This document shows positions 26,202-33,535 of a DNA stretch of 64,000 nucleotides, in pieces (position 1 is the first letter of the stretch; the number at the start of each line of letters is the position of its first letter). The stretch is from an uncultured Roseicyclus sp. (GTDB taxonomy: Bacteria > Pseudomonadota > Alphaproteobacteria > Rhodobacterales > Rhodobacteraceae). A program made the position numbers and the translations under genes. Under the pieces are notes generated by a model, which saw nothing but the letters and a program-made list of their open reading frames with translations, was not told where the DNA came from and searched no databases. The stretch spans positions 124,001 to 188,000 of the forward strand of contig CANMRT010000004.1 of assembly GCA_947500415.1 (NCBI GenBank), read 5' to 3'.

Positions 26202-26735
26202 TCAGGCGATCCCTGCGGCGCGTTTTCGGGCGCGATAGCTTTCGGCCTTGGCACGGTTTCCGCAGCGGGCCATGTCGCACCAGCGGCGCCCCTTGCCCCG
26301 GCCATGGTCGATGAACATGCGTGTGCATCGGTGGCATTCGGAGAGGCGGGCGAAATCATCCGAGGTCATCAGGTCGTAGGCCGAAAGCGCCAGGTGATCG
26401 ACCTGCGTGCTGTCAGGGCCCGGTTGCAGGCGAAGGCCCTGCAAAGTGACCGAAACGTCTGTGTGTGAGAGTGCGGTGCTGATCGCAGCCTGAACGGCTT
26501 GAGTGGCGGCATAATCGGGCTCAACCGACGCCGCAGAGGCGGACAGGACAAGGTAAAGCTCTTCCCGAAACGCCAGCAGGTTTTCGAGGGGCGAGGTTTT
26601 GACCTTCGTCAATCCGGGATCCGCCACCAGCCGCAGCAAACCGTCCAGATCACGGAAGCCGTTCACGTTGCGCGTCTTTCCGTCATCCTCGACGGAATTG
26701 ACGAATCTCAGGGCCGGATGCTCGGCAGATTGCAT
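26202..26735 (-). CDS. CGNR zinc-finger / ABATE-domain protein, probable regulator
   Basis: The 177-residue protein has an N-terminal ABATE-like stress-sensor region (ALRFVNSVEDDGK, LLAFREELYLVL). The C-terminal CGNR zinc ribbon reads LSECHRCTRMFIDHGRGKGRRWCDMARCGNRAKAESYRARKR (shown for its Cys positions: CxxC, WCDMARCGN). Proteins of this family are predicted DNA-binding regulators. It is divergent from the small gene at 26963, and a CTTATATAAG palindrome lies in the shared promoter region. Confidence 0.88.
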   Translation of the reverse strand: MQSAEHPALRFVNSVEDDGKTRNVNGFRDLDGLLRLVADPGLTKVKTSPLENLLAFREELYLVLSASAASVEPDYAATQAVQAAISTALSHTDVSVTLQGLRLQPGPDSTQVDHLALSAYDLMTSDDFARLSECHRCTRMFIDHGRGKGRRWCDMARCGNRAKAESYRARKRAAGIA

Positions 26736-26781
26736 GGCTTTCTGACCACTCGCTCAAAGTTATTAGAGACGGGCGCTTATT

Positions 26782-26791
26782 CTTATATAAG
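26782..26791. promoter_or_regulatory. Palindrome in a divergent promoter region
   Basis: CTTATATAAG is an AT-rich 10-base palindrome 47 bases upstream of the CGNR gene start. It could overlap a -10 element or be an operator for the CGNR protein; no consensus is known. Confidence 0.25.
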
Positions 26792-26962
26792 TTCTCTGCG
26801 CCGCCGCATTTCTGCGATCTCCAGCAGAATCGGGCGGATCAGGCCTTATGTCCACCGTCCATGCTGCAACGCCGCTAAATCGGCGGAGTTCCGTCATTGA
26901 CCTGACATTAACATCGGCCAAGTTACTGTTTGAACGGCCTTTCTCTGACCCCTGAGGATGTG

Positions 26963-27313
26963 ATGACCGAATATCTGCCCAAAGAGCTGCGCGAGCAATT
27001 GGCCGCAGCGCGGCGCAAAACCCAGCGCAAACGCGCGACCCGTTCCGTTCACATTGGGGACGAGGCTTTTGCCATTCTCGACATGTCCGACAATGGATTT
27101 GCGGTGGATCGCGACGAAGCCCCAAGGCTGCGCGGCCTGGTCGACATCTATGAGGGGCCAAACCACCTGTATCAGGCGCTGATTGTGGCGGCGGCTGAGG
27201 CGGGTGATCTGATGCGGTATGACTTCAAGCGCAACACCGCCGCTGTGTCGAATCCCCCGGTGGATTTCGAACATAAAACCAACCGTCCCGCTGGTTTGCT
27301 GACTAAAGCCTGA
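26963..27313 (+). CDS. Small conserved-looking protein of unknown function
   Basis: The protein has 116 residues starting MTEYLPKELREQLAAARRKTQRKR; ATG 26963 has TGAGG eight bases upstream. The N-terminus is highly basic. The middle RSVHIGDEAFAILDMSDNGFAVDRDEAPRLRGLVDIYEGP resembles the start of a PilZ-like beta-barrel (RxxR then D/NxSxxG: here DMSDNGFAV), so a cyclic-di-GMP or degenerate PilZ role is possible but unproven. No signal peptide or membrane segment. It precedes dgcN by 150 bases. Confidence 0.6.
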   Translation: MTEYLPKELREQLAAARRKTQRKRATRSVHIGDEAFAILDMSDNGFAVDRDEAPRLRGLVDIYEGPNHLYQALIVAAAEAGDLMRYDFKRNTAAVSNPPVDFEHKTNRPAGLLTKA

Positions 27314-27462
27314 GCTTTACGCAAGATTTTCGCGCCTGATTGCCATCTGGCGCGGCATTCTTCCGTCCTTGGCCTTATCCCGCCCAGTGTTTCCGAAGTA
27401 ATTGCGCGACGTCGCACATATGCTGCGGCACGACTCATATTCGGCTGCGGGGATGCAAGACC

Positions 27463-28464
27463 ATGATCGAAACACCATACCTCCTGTTCCTGGGCGATGC
27501 GCCTGACCAATTGGCCGCGAAGGTTGCGCAGGGCATCCGCGACTGGCGCCCTGAAAACGTCATCGGCCAATTCCGCATGGACGGCTGCAACGCCGACGTG
27601 AAAGTGGCCGACATGGATCTTGGGGCGGCGAAAGCCTCGGGCGCTAAGACGCTGGTGGTGGGTGTTGCGAACCGGGGTGGCGTGATTTCGTCGTCATGGA
27701 AGCGCGTGTTGATCGAGGCGCTGGCCGAAGGGTTCGACATTGCGTCTGGCCTGCACAACCTGCTGAACGATGAGCCTGATCTTGTGGCCGTAGCGAAGGA
27801 ATATGGTCGCCAGCTGCACGATGTGCGCATCCCGTCAGTGGATTATCCGATTGCAAATGGCATCAAGCGCACCGGCAAGCGTTGTTTGGCCGTGGGCACG
27901 GATTGCTCGGCAGGCAAGATGTATACGGCGCTGGCGATGGACAGCGAGATGAAGGCACGCGGGCTGAAGTCTTCGTTCCGGGCGACGGGGCAGACTGGCA
28001 TCCTTGTGACCGGTGACGGTGTGCCGCTTGATGCCGTGATTGCGGATTTCATGGCCGGGGCGGTCGAATGGCTGACGCCTGACAACGACGACGACCACTG
28101 GGATATGATCGAGGGTCAGGGCAGCCTGTTCCACGTGTCGTATTCCGGCGTGACCATGGCATTGATTCATGGCGGCCAGCCTGACGCGCTGATCCTGTCG
28201 CATGAACCAACGCGGAAGCACATGCGCGGATTGCCGACCTATGAATTGCCCTCGCTTGAGGCTCTGCGGGATACGGCCCTGCCGCTGGCGCGGATCGCAA
28301 ACCCGGCTTGCGAAGTGGTTGGCATCTCCGTCAACACCGCCGCTTTGGGGGAAGATGAGGCGATGTCCTATCTGGAAGGCGTGGAAAAGCGCATGGGTCT
28401 GCCGACCTGCGATCCCTTCCGTCAGGGCGCGGGCAAGTTGTGTGACGCGCTGGAAGCGATCTGA
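27463..28464 (+). CDS. dgcN: D-glutamate N-acetyltransferase (DUF1611)
   Basis: The 333-residue DUF1611 protein has an N-terminal Rossmann-like domain (ETPYLLFLGDAPDQLAAK, GVANRGGVI) and a P-loop-like GTDCSAGK at 145-152. EGQGSLFHVSYSGVTMALIHG and LSHEPTRKHMRGLPTYELP follow. DUF1611 proteins encoded beside an epimerase were shown in marine bacteria to be DgcN, which acetylates D-glutamate as the first step of its breakdown. ATG 27463 (MIETPYL) is chosen; the upstream frame is not protein-like. Its stop overlaps the dgcA start (TGATG), a strong sign of joint function. Confidence 0.87.
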   Translation: MIETPYLLFLGDAPDQLAAKVAQGIRDWRPENVIGQFRMDGCNADVKVADMDLGAAKASGAKTLVVGVANRGGVISSSWKRVLIEALAEGFDIASGLHNLLNDEPDLVAVAKEYGRQLHDVRIPSVDYPIANGIKRTGKRCLAVGTDCSAGKMYTALAMDSEMKARGLKSSFRATGQTGILVTGDGVPLDAVIADFMAGAVEWLTPDNDDDHWDMIEGQGSLFHVSYSGVTMALIHGGQPDALILSHEPTRKHMRGLPTYELPSLEALRDTALPLARIANPACEVVGISVNTAALGEDEAMSYLEGVEKRMGLPTCDPFRQGAGKLCDALEAI

Positions 28465-29417
28465 TGTATCGGGTCACGCACGACAGCTTCCGATTGGCCG
28501 AAGTGTTCACGATTTCTCGCGGGTCCCGGACGGAGGCCAAGGTGCTGACGTTCGAGATTGACCAAGGCGCTAGCGGGCGGGGGCGCGGGGAATGCGTGCC
28601 CTATGCCCGTTATGGTGAGACCATGGAAAGCGTTGAGGCGCAAATCCAGGGCTACATCGAGAATGGTGACAGTGCTGCGATGCCCGCAGGCGCGGCGCGC
28701 AATGCCGTGGATTGCGCGATCATTGATGCGGAGTGCAAGGCGACCGGCGTTCGTGCCTGGAACCTGCTGGGGGAGCCTGCGCCGGGTCCGGTGACGAGCG
28801 CCTACACGCTGTCGCTGGACACGCCCGAGAAGATGCGTGCGTCGGCCATGAAGCATTCGGCACGGCCGCTTCTGAAGATCAAACTTGGCACGCCCGATGA
28901 TATGGGGCGGCTTGAGGCAGTGCGCGCGGGTGCGCCGAAGACGCCGATCATCATTGATGCGAATGAGGGCTGGACGGCAGAGGTCTATTCGGACCTTGCG
29001 CCGCATCTGGTGCGTCTGGGCGTGCAGATGGTGGAACAGCCGTTGCCTGCCGGTCAGGACGACATGTTGGCGGAGATCGAGCGCCCCCTGCCCGTTTGCG
29101 CCGATGAATCTTGCCATGACCGCGCGTCCCTGCCTGATCTGAAGGGCAAGTACGATATGGTGAACATCAAGCTCGACAAGACCGGGGGGCTGACCGAGGC
29201 GCTGGCCTTACGCGATGCGGCGCGGGCCGAAGGATACACGGTGATGGTGGGTTGCATGGTCGGCTCAAGCCTTGCCATGGCGCCTGCGATGATTGTGGCC
29301 CAAGGCGCAGAGATTGTGGACCTCGACGGGCCATTGCTGCTGGCCGAGGACCGGGTGCCGCCGTTGCGGTTTGATGGCTCAACCGTCTATCCGCCAGATG
29401 CGGCGTTGTGGGGCTGA
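28464..29417 (+). CDS. dgcA: N-acetyl-D-glutamate racemase, dipeptide-epimerase-like
   Basis: The 317-residue enolase-superfamily enzyme has KIK at 138-140 (catalytic Lys pair motif KxK), and metal ligands near Asp175 (IIIDANEGW), Glu201 (EQPLPAG) and Asp224 (CADES). The second catalytic Lys is in VNIKLDKTGG (about 246). This pattern is that of L-Ala-D/L-Glu epimerases. Next to DUF1611 the established role is DgcA, which converts N-acetyl-D-glutamate to the L form that then feeds L-glutamate. If it acts on murein dipeptides instead, the link to D-amino acids would remain. Confidence 0.88.
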   Translation: MYRVTHDSFRLAEVFTISRGSRTEAKVLTFEIDQGASGRGRGECVPYARYGETMESVEAQIQGYIENGDSAAMPAGAARNAVDCAIIDAECKATGVRAWNLLGEPAPGPVTSAYTLSLDTPEKMRASAMKHSARPLLKIKLGTPDDMGRLEAVRAGAPKTPIIIDANEGWTAEVYSDLAPHLVRLGVQMVEQPLPAGQDDMLAEIERPLPVCADESCHDRASLPDLKGKYDMVNIKLDKTGGLTEALALRDAARAEGYTVMVGCMVGSSLAMAPAMIVAQGAEIVDLDGPLLLAEDRVPPLRFDGSTVYPPDAALWG

Positions 29418-29489
29418 TCACTTGGGTGTGACGTGCATTCGGGCGCGCTATCTACCACCGTCGACGCGTACGCTTTGATGGAGACCCCC

Positions 29490-30290
29490 ATGCGCCTGAT
29501 CCTTGCCGCCGCCCTTAGCTTTTTCACCGCCCCTGCCCTTGCCTGTGGGCCAGACACCGATTGCACGGTTCTGGGCGACCGCACCTACCGCTATTACATG
29601 CCCGAAGGCGTCGAAGGTCCCGTCGGCGCGTTCTTCCACGCCCATGGCTATCGTGGCAGCGCAAATGGCGCGATGCGGAACGCGAGCCTGCGGGCGATGG
29701 CGGATCGGCTTGGCATGGCGTTTATCGCCATCAACGCGGATGCGGACGATTGGAACCTCGCGCACCGCCCGCGCAATCCCGGCCAGACCGAGGCTGCGGA
29801 ATACGACTACGTGAATGCAGTGATCGAGGATGTGGCAGGGCGGATTGATCTGGACCGCGAGCGCCTGATTTCCACCGGGTTCAGCGCGGGCGGTATGATG
29901 ACCTGGACGCTGGCCTGCGGAATGGGCGGCGATACGTTCCTGGGGTTTGTGCCCTACGCGGGCACCTTCTGGGCCCCGGTGCCCGAAAGCTGCCCGGCCC
30001 CGCCTGCCCATATCATTCACATCCATGGCACCGAGGATCGCACGGTTCCCCTTGACGGTCGCCCTATTGGCCAGACCCATCAGGGTGACGTTATGGCTGC
30101 AATCGATATGTACGGCCGTCACATGAACGTTCTACAGCCGGTCCCACTCGACTTTCCGTACGGCACGCGGTGTGCGGCGGGCTTCAACCTGGATGCCATT
30201 GGTTTGACTATCTGCACATTCGAAGGCGGCCACAGCTATTCCGTTGACCGCGTCGAATGGGCAATTGAACAGATCCTTGGCACTCTCTAG
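29490..30290 (+). CDS. Secreted alpha/beta-hydrolase, poly(3-hydroxybutyrate) depolymerase/LpqC-like esterase
   Basis: The protein has about 266 residues with a signal peptide (RLILAAALSFFTAPALA, cleavage before CGPDTDC). The fold is an LpqC/feruloyl-esterase-like hydrolase: oxyanion segment AFFHAHGYRGSANG, nucleophile in STGFSAGGMMTW, acid in IHGTEDRTVP, and histidine in FEGGHSYSVDRV. Cysteines in the mature part are likely paired. ATG 29490 starts a good signal peptide; an ATG at 29478 is also possible. It sits between dgcA and the D-amino-acid aminotransferase, suggesting it releases a substrate for them, though the natural ester is unknown. Confidence 0.8.
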   Translation: MRLILAAALSFFTAPALACGPDTDCTVLGDRTYRYYMPEGVEGPVGAFFHAHGYRGSANGAMRNASLRAMADRLGMAFIAINADADDWNLAHRPRNPGQTEAAEYDYVNAVIEDVAGRIDLDRERLISTGFSAGGMMTWTLACGMGGDTFLGFVPYAGTFWAPVPESCPAPPAHIIHIHGTEDRTVPLDGRPIGQTHQGDVMAAIDMYGRHMNVLQPVPLDFPYGTRCAAGFNLDAIGLTICTFEGGHSYSVDRVEWAIEQILGTL

Positions 30291-30323
30291 ACCACTCTTG
30301 ATACGATCACAGGAGCACCGACC

Positions 30324-31181
30324 ATGACCCGCACCGTTTACGTCAATGGGCAGTATCTGCCCGAACACGAAGCCACCGTTTCGATCTTTGACCGCGGGTT
30401 CCTGTTTGCGGATGGTGTCTACGAGGTCACGAGCGTTCTGGACGGCAAGCTGATCGATTTCGACGGCCACGCGAAGCGGTTGCAGCGGTCGCTGGATGAG
30501 CTGGAGATGGCGAACCCGACCACGGACGAAGAGCTTCTGGAAATTCACCGGGAGCTGGTGCGAGCCAACGACATCACCGAAGGCTTGATCTACCTGCAGG
30601 TCACACGCGGCGCGGCGGATCGGGACTTTGCCTATCCTTCCGATGATACGAAACCGACGATCGTTCTGTTCACGCAAGCCAAGACAGGCCTTGCAGATAA
30701 CCCGATGGCCAAGACTGGCATGAAAGTGATTTCCATTGAGGATCAGCGTTGGGGTCGGCGCGACATCAAGACGGTGCAGCTGCTTTATCCGTCGATGGGC
30801 AAGATGGCGGCCAAGGCCGCAGGCGCCCATGATGCCTGGATGGTCGAAGATGGTGTTGTGACCGAAGGCACGTCGAACAACGCCTACATCGTGAAAGGCA
30901 ACACGATCATCACCCGGCATCTGGGCAACGAGATCCTGCATGGGATCACCCGCGCCGCCGTTCTGCGCATGGCGCGGGAGGCGCAGATGCAGGTGGAGGA
31001 ACGGCCGTTTACGATGGACGAGGCGAAAGCGGCGGATGAGGCGTTCATCACGAGCGCTTCGACCTTTGTGATGCCGGTTGTGGAGATCGACGGTGAGGCC
31101 GTGGGCACTGGCGAGCCCGGCAACGTGACTGCCCGGCTGCGTGAGATTTACCTTGATGAGATGCGCAAAGCGGCTGTCTAG
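30324..31181 (+). CDS. dat: D-amino-acid aminotransferase
   Basis: The 285-residue fold-type IV PLP enzyme has a start YVNGQYLPEHEATVSIFDRGFLFADGVYEV (given for its motifs: FDRGFLFADGVYE), and the PLP lysine in RRDIKTVQLLYP (Lys149). It also has TEGTSNNAYIVKGNTI and ITSASTFVMPVVEIDG. Branched-chain and D-amino-acid transaminases share the fold; the RGFxFADGVYEV and DIKTxxLL pattern favours the D-amino-acid enzyme, which transfers the amino group of D-alanine to 2-oxoglutarate giving D-glutamate. That product is the DgcN substrate. Its last four bases overlap the convergent VOC gene. Confidence 0.88.
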   Translation: MTRTVYVNGQYLPEHEATVSIFDRGFLFADGVYEVTSVLDGKLIDFDGHAKRLQRSLDELEMANPTTDEELLEIHRELVRANDITEGLIYLQVTRGAADRDFAYPSDDTKPTIVLFTQAKTGLADNPMAKTGMKVISIEDQRWGRRDIKTVQLLYPSMGKMAAKAAGAHDAWMVEDGVVTEGTSNNAYIVKGNTIITRHLGNEILHGITRAAVLRMAREAQMQVEERPFTMDEAKAADEAFITSASTFVMPVVEIDGEAVGTGEPGNVTARLREIYLDEMRKAAV

Positions 31182-31630
31182 GCGTCCTTTAGGCTGTCGT
31201 CATAGGCGACCAGTTCGACGGTGTTGCCCTCGGGGTCTTCGGTGAAGATCCCGCGCCAACCGATCCAACCGAAATGCTCCACCCGGTAGGTCAGCCCTAG
31301 TTTGTCGTACCACGCCATGACGGCCTCTTGCTCGGCATAGGGCAAGCTAAGGGCAATGTGGTGTAGCGACGAACGGGCACCGGTTTCGGGCGCGTCAAGG
31401 CCGGGGCGTCCTGAGATGGATTTGTCGAACAGGGCGAGCACCTGCGTATGGCCGCCAAACCCTTCCGCGATACGAAAAAAGACAATGCCGTCGCTGGCAT
31501 TGCCTTCCATCCGATCCAACCCGATCACGTCCGAGTAGAAGGATGCCATCCGCCCGACATCGTCGCAACGGATGGCAATTTCGCCTAGGGCCCGAGGCCT
31601 AAAGCCCCGGTTATGGGATTGCGAAGGCAA
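31178..31630 (-). CDS. VOC-superfamily (glyoxalase/dioxygenase-like) protein
   Basis: The 150-residue protein has two beta-alpha-beta-beta-beta modules: LGEIAIRCDDVGRMASFYSDVIGL, then LHHIALSLPYAEQEAVMAWYDKLGL ending in GIFTEDPEGNTVELVAYD. The latter contains the typical DPEGNxVEL metal-site segment. It belongs to the vicinal-oxygen-chelate enzymes; substrate unknown. No ATG precedes the domain, so TTG at 31630 is the likely start, inside the 3' end of the upstream RTX gene (20-base overlap), suggesting coupled translation. Confidence 0.8.
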   Translation of the reverse strand: MPSQSHNRGFRPRALGEIAIRCDDVGRMASFYSDVIGLDRMEGNASDGIVFFRIAEGFGGHTQVLALFDKSISGRPGLDAPETGARSSLHHIALSLPYAEQEAVMAWYDKLGLTYRVEHFGWIGWRGIFTEDPEGNTVELVAYDDSLKDA

Positions 31631-33272
31631 GGTTTACCGTCGGGTTATCGGCCGTGGTGATGCCCGCGAGCTTCACGTAAACCTCGCCATCGATCACGAC
31701 CTCGACCCCGGAGGCATCAGCGGCATCCTGAAGCGTAAAGGCCAGCGAGGAGGCTGCCGTATCGTCGAAGATCGAGATGTTCACCACTTCAGTGGCAACT
31801 TCGAAATCAGCGATTTCCGTGACCAGGACTTCGCCGGTGGGCTCTGCCGCAGGATCCACGACATAAGTGCGGTTGACGCGGAATTCATCCACACCATCGC
31901 CACCGGTCAGCGTGTCATTGCCATCGCCAACGATCAACGTGTCGTCACCATCGCCGCCAAGCAGGACGTCGCCAACAGCGCCATTGTTGCCGAAGGTCGG
32001 ACCGGCCGTGTCAATCAGTCGATCATTACCAGCACCGCCGTTCAGATCATCCTGACCTTCGCCACCATTCAGCGTGTCGTCGCCTTCACCGCCGTCGATT
32101 TCATCCCGGCCCCCATTGCCGTTCAGAACATCGTTGCCGCCGAGGCCATTGATGGTGTCGTTCTCATCAGAGCCGTTGAAGGTGTTGGGATCGTCGGTGA
32201 GCGTTGTGAATTGCTCAACACCGGCGGCGGCGCCCGCATCGGTCGTGACGATGTCGATGGTCAGGTTGTCGCTTTCGGTAACACCGGCCAGGACGGCAAA
32301 GACTTCGCCATCGATGGCAACTTCGAGACCTTCGGCAGTGTCGGTTGTTGTCACCTCAAGTTCAAAGTCATCATCCTGTGGATCGCCGAATTCCTGTAGT
32401 TCCACCGCAAGGGTCAAACGGTCTTCATCCGGGTTATAGTCCTGGATCGAAGCAGGCATCAGGGCCGAGTCGCCCGTGGCAGTCTGAATGATGAATTCAT
32501 CGCGACCTTCGCCGCCGAACAGGACGTCACCCAGATCGCCGATGATGTCATCCGATCCGAAGCCACCCATCAAGGTTTGGCCGCCATCGCCATCTTCAGA
32601 CCCGGAGGCATCCAGCGTGTCGGACCCGCCAAAGCCGCGCAGGGTGCTGGCGCCATCGTTGTCGAAGATCACGTCATTGCCCGCGCCGCCAGTCAGATCA
32701 TCGTCGCCGGCATCGCCAAGCAGGGTGTCGTCACCGGCACCGCCGCGCACGTTGTCGTTGCCGAAGCCACCCGCGAGCGAGTCGTTGCCGCCGTTGCCGT
32801 CGAGCGTGTCGTTGCCCGCGTCGCCGAACATGGTGTCATCGCCGTCACCACCGTTCATCTCATCCGCGCCAGCACCGCCGCGCGCGAAGACCGGGCCTTC
32901 GCCGCCGTTCACAGTATCGTCGCCTTGACCAAGCAGGGCCGCAACGGGACCTGCGCCGCCATTGACGACATCATCGCCGCGGCCCGCCAAAACCGTGCTG
33001 GCGCCGTCGCCCATGTCGATGCTGTCATCGCCATCACCCAGAAGGATGCGGTAATCGTCAGGGCCGTCGACCGTGACCGTGTCGTCGCCTGCGAAGGCTA
33101 GGATGTCATCTTCGGCCCGGCCATCGACGGTCAGCTCGTCGTCACCGGCGGTGCCGTTGGGGCCTTCGGGGTTGGGGTTGAACACGCCTCCCCCGTTGTC
33201 ATCACCGTCATCCCCGCCGAGCAGGAATGCGAGGCCAAGGCCGATCAGAAGAAGTGGCAGAATCGTCAGCAT
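31611..33272 (-). CDS. Membrane-anchored RTX calcium-binding protein with internal duplication
   Basis: The 553-residue protein begins with a hydrophobic segment (LTILPLLLIGLGLAFLLGG) and no cleavage site, so it is probably anchored with the rest outside the cytoplasm. It has two GGxGxD arrays (about 85-230 and 355-450). Each is followed by a beta-rich domain ending in related lines: GEVFAVLAGVTESDNLTIDIV and GEVYVKLAGITTADNPTVNLAF. The protein ends right after the second copy, so no separate type I secretion tail is seen. Very acidic overall. Its end overlaps the VOC gene. Confidence 0.85.
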   Translation of the reverse strand: MLTILPLLLIGLGLAFLLGGDDGDDNGGGVFNPNPEGPNGTAGDDELTVDGRAEDDILAFAGDDTVTVDGPDDYRILLGDGDDSIDMGDGASTVLAGRGDDVVNGGAGPVAALLGQGDDTVNGGEGPVFARGGAGADEMNGGDGDDTMFGDAGNDTLDGNGGNDSLAGGFGNDNVRGGAGDDTLLGDAGDDDLTGGAGNDVIFDNDGASTLRGFGGSDTLDASGSEDGDGGQTLMGGFGSDDIIGDLGDVLFGGEGRDEFIIQTATGDSALMPASIQDYNPDEDRLTLAVELQEFGDPQDDDFELEVTTTDTAEGLEVAIDGEVFAVLAGVTESDNLTIDIVTTDAGAAAGVEQFTTLTDDPNTFNGSDENDTINGLGGNDVLNGNGGRDEIDGGEGDDTLNGGEGQDDLNGGAGNDRLIDTAGPTFGNNGAVGDVLLGGDGDDTLIVGDGNDTLTGGDGVDEFRVNRTYVVDPAAEPTGEVLVTEIADFEVATEVVNISIFDDTAASSLAFTLQDAADASGVEVVIDGEVYVKLAGITTADNPTVNLAFAIP

Positions 33273-33535
33273 CGTGTCATCCCCCCGCGCTGCGGTTCTT
33301 AACGGACCGCATGCGCGCGTTAGTTGTTAAGCCATGGTGCGGGATGTTGGGTTGTCGTTCTGACGCCAGTGGCAGCTGGCCCACAGACCTCCCGCAGAAT
33401 ATCCTTAGTGTTTACATTCATTTTACCTTTGGGAAGCCTCTTTTTGGCCACTTTTTTGACTATTTTTCAATCGGGTAGGATACATTAACCATGATAACGG
33501 CGCGTTGTTTCCGCTGCGTTATCAATCGCTTCCAT
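33273..33535. other. Intergenic region upstream of the anchored RTX gene
   Basis: No gene is seen. The stretch is AT-richer around 33410-33500 (T-rich runs), consistent with the RTX promoter. TGATAACG (33491-33498) and CGTTATCA (33516-33523) form an inverted repeat just downstream of the imuB stop and may help end its transcript. Confidence 0.35.

Noticed and set aside
31867-33330. Short tandem periodicity that could be mistaken for a repeat array or CRISPR
   Set aside because: The 27-base periodicity is that of RTX nonapeptide codons; units are not identical and there are no unique spacers.
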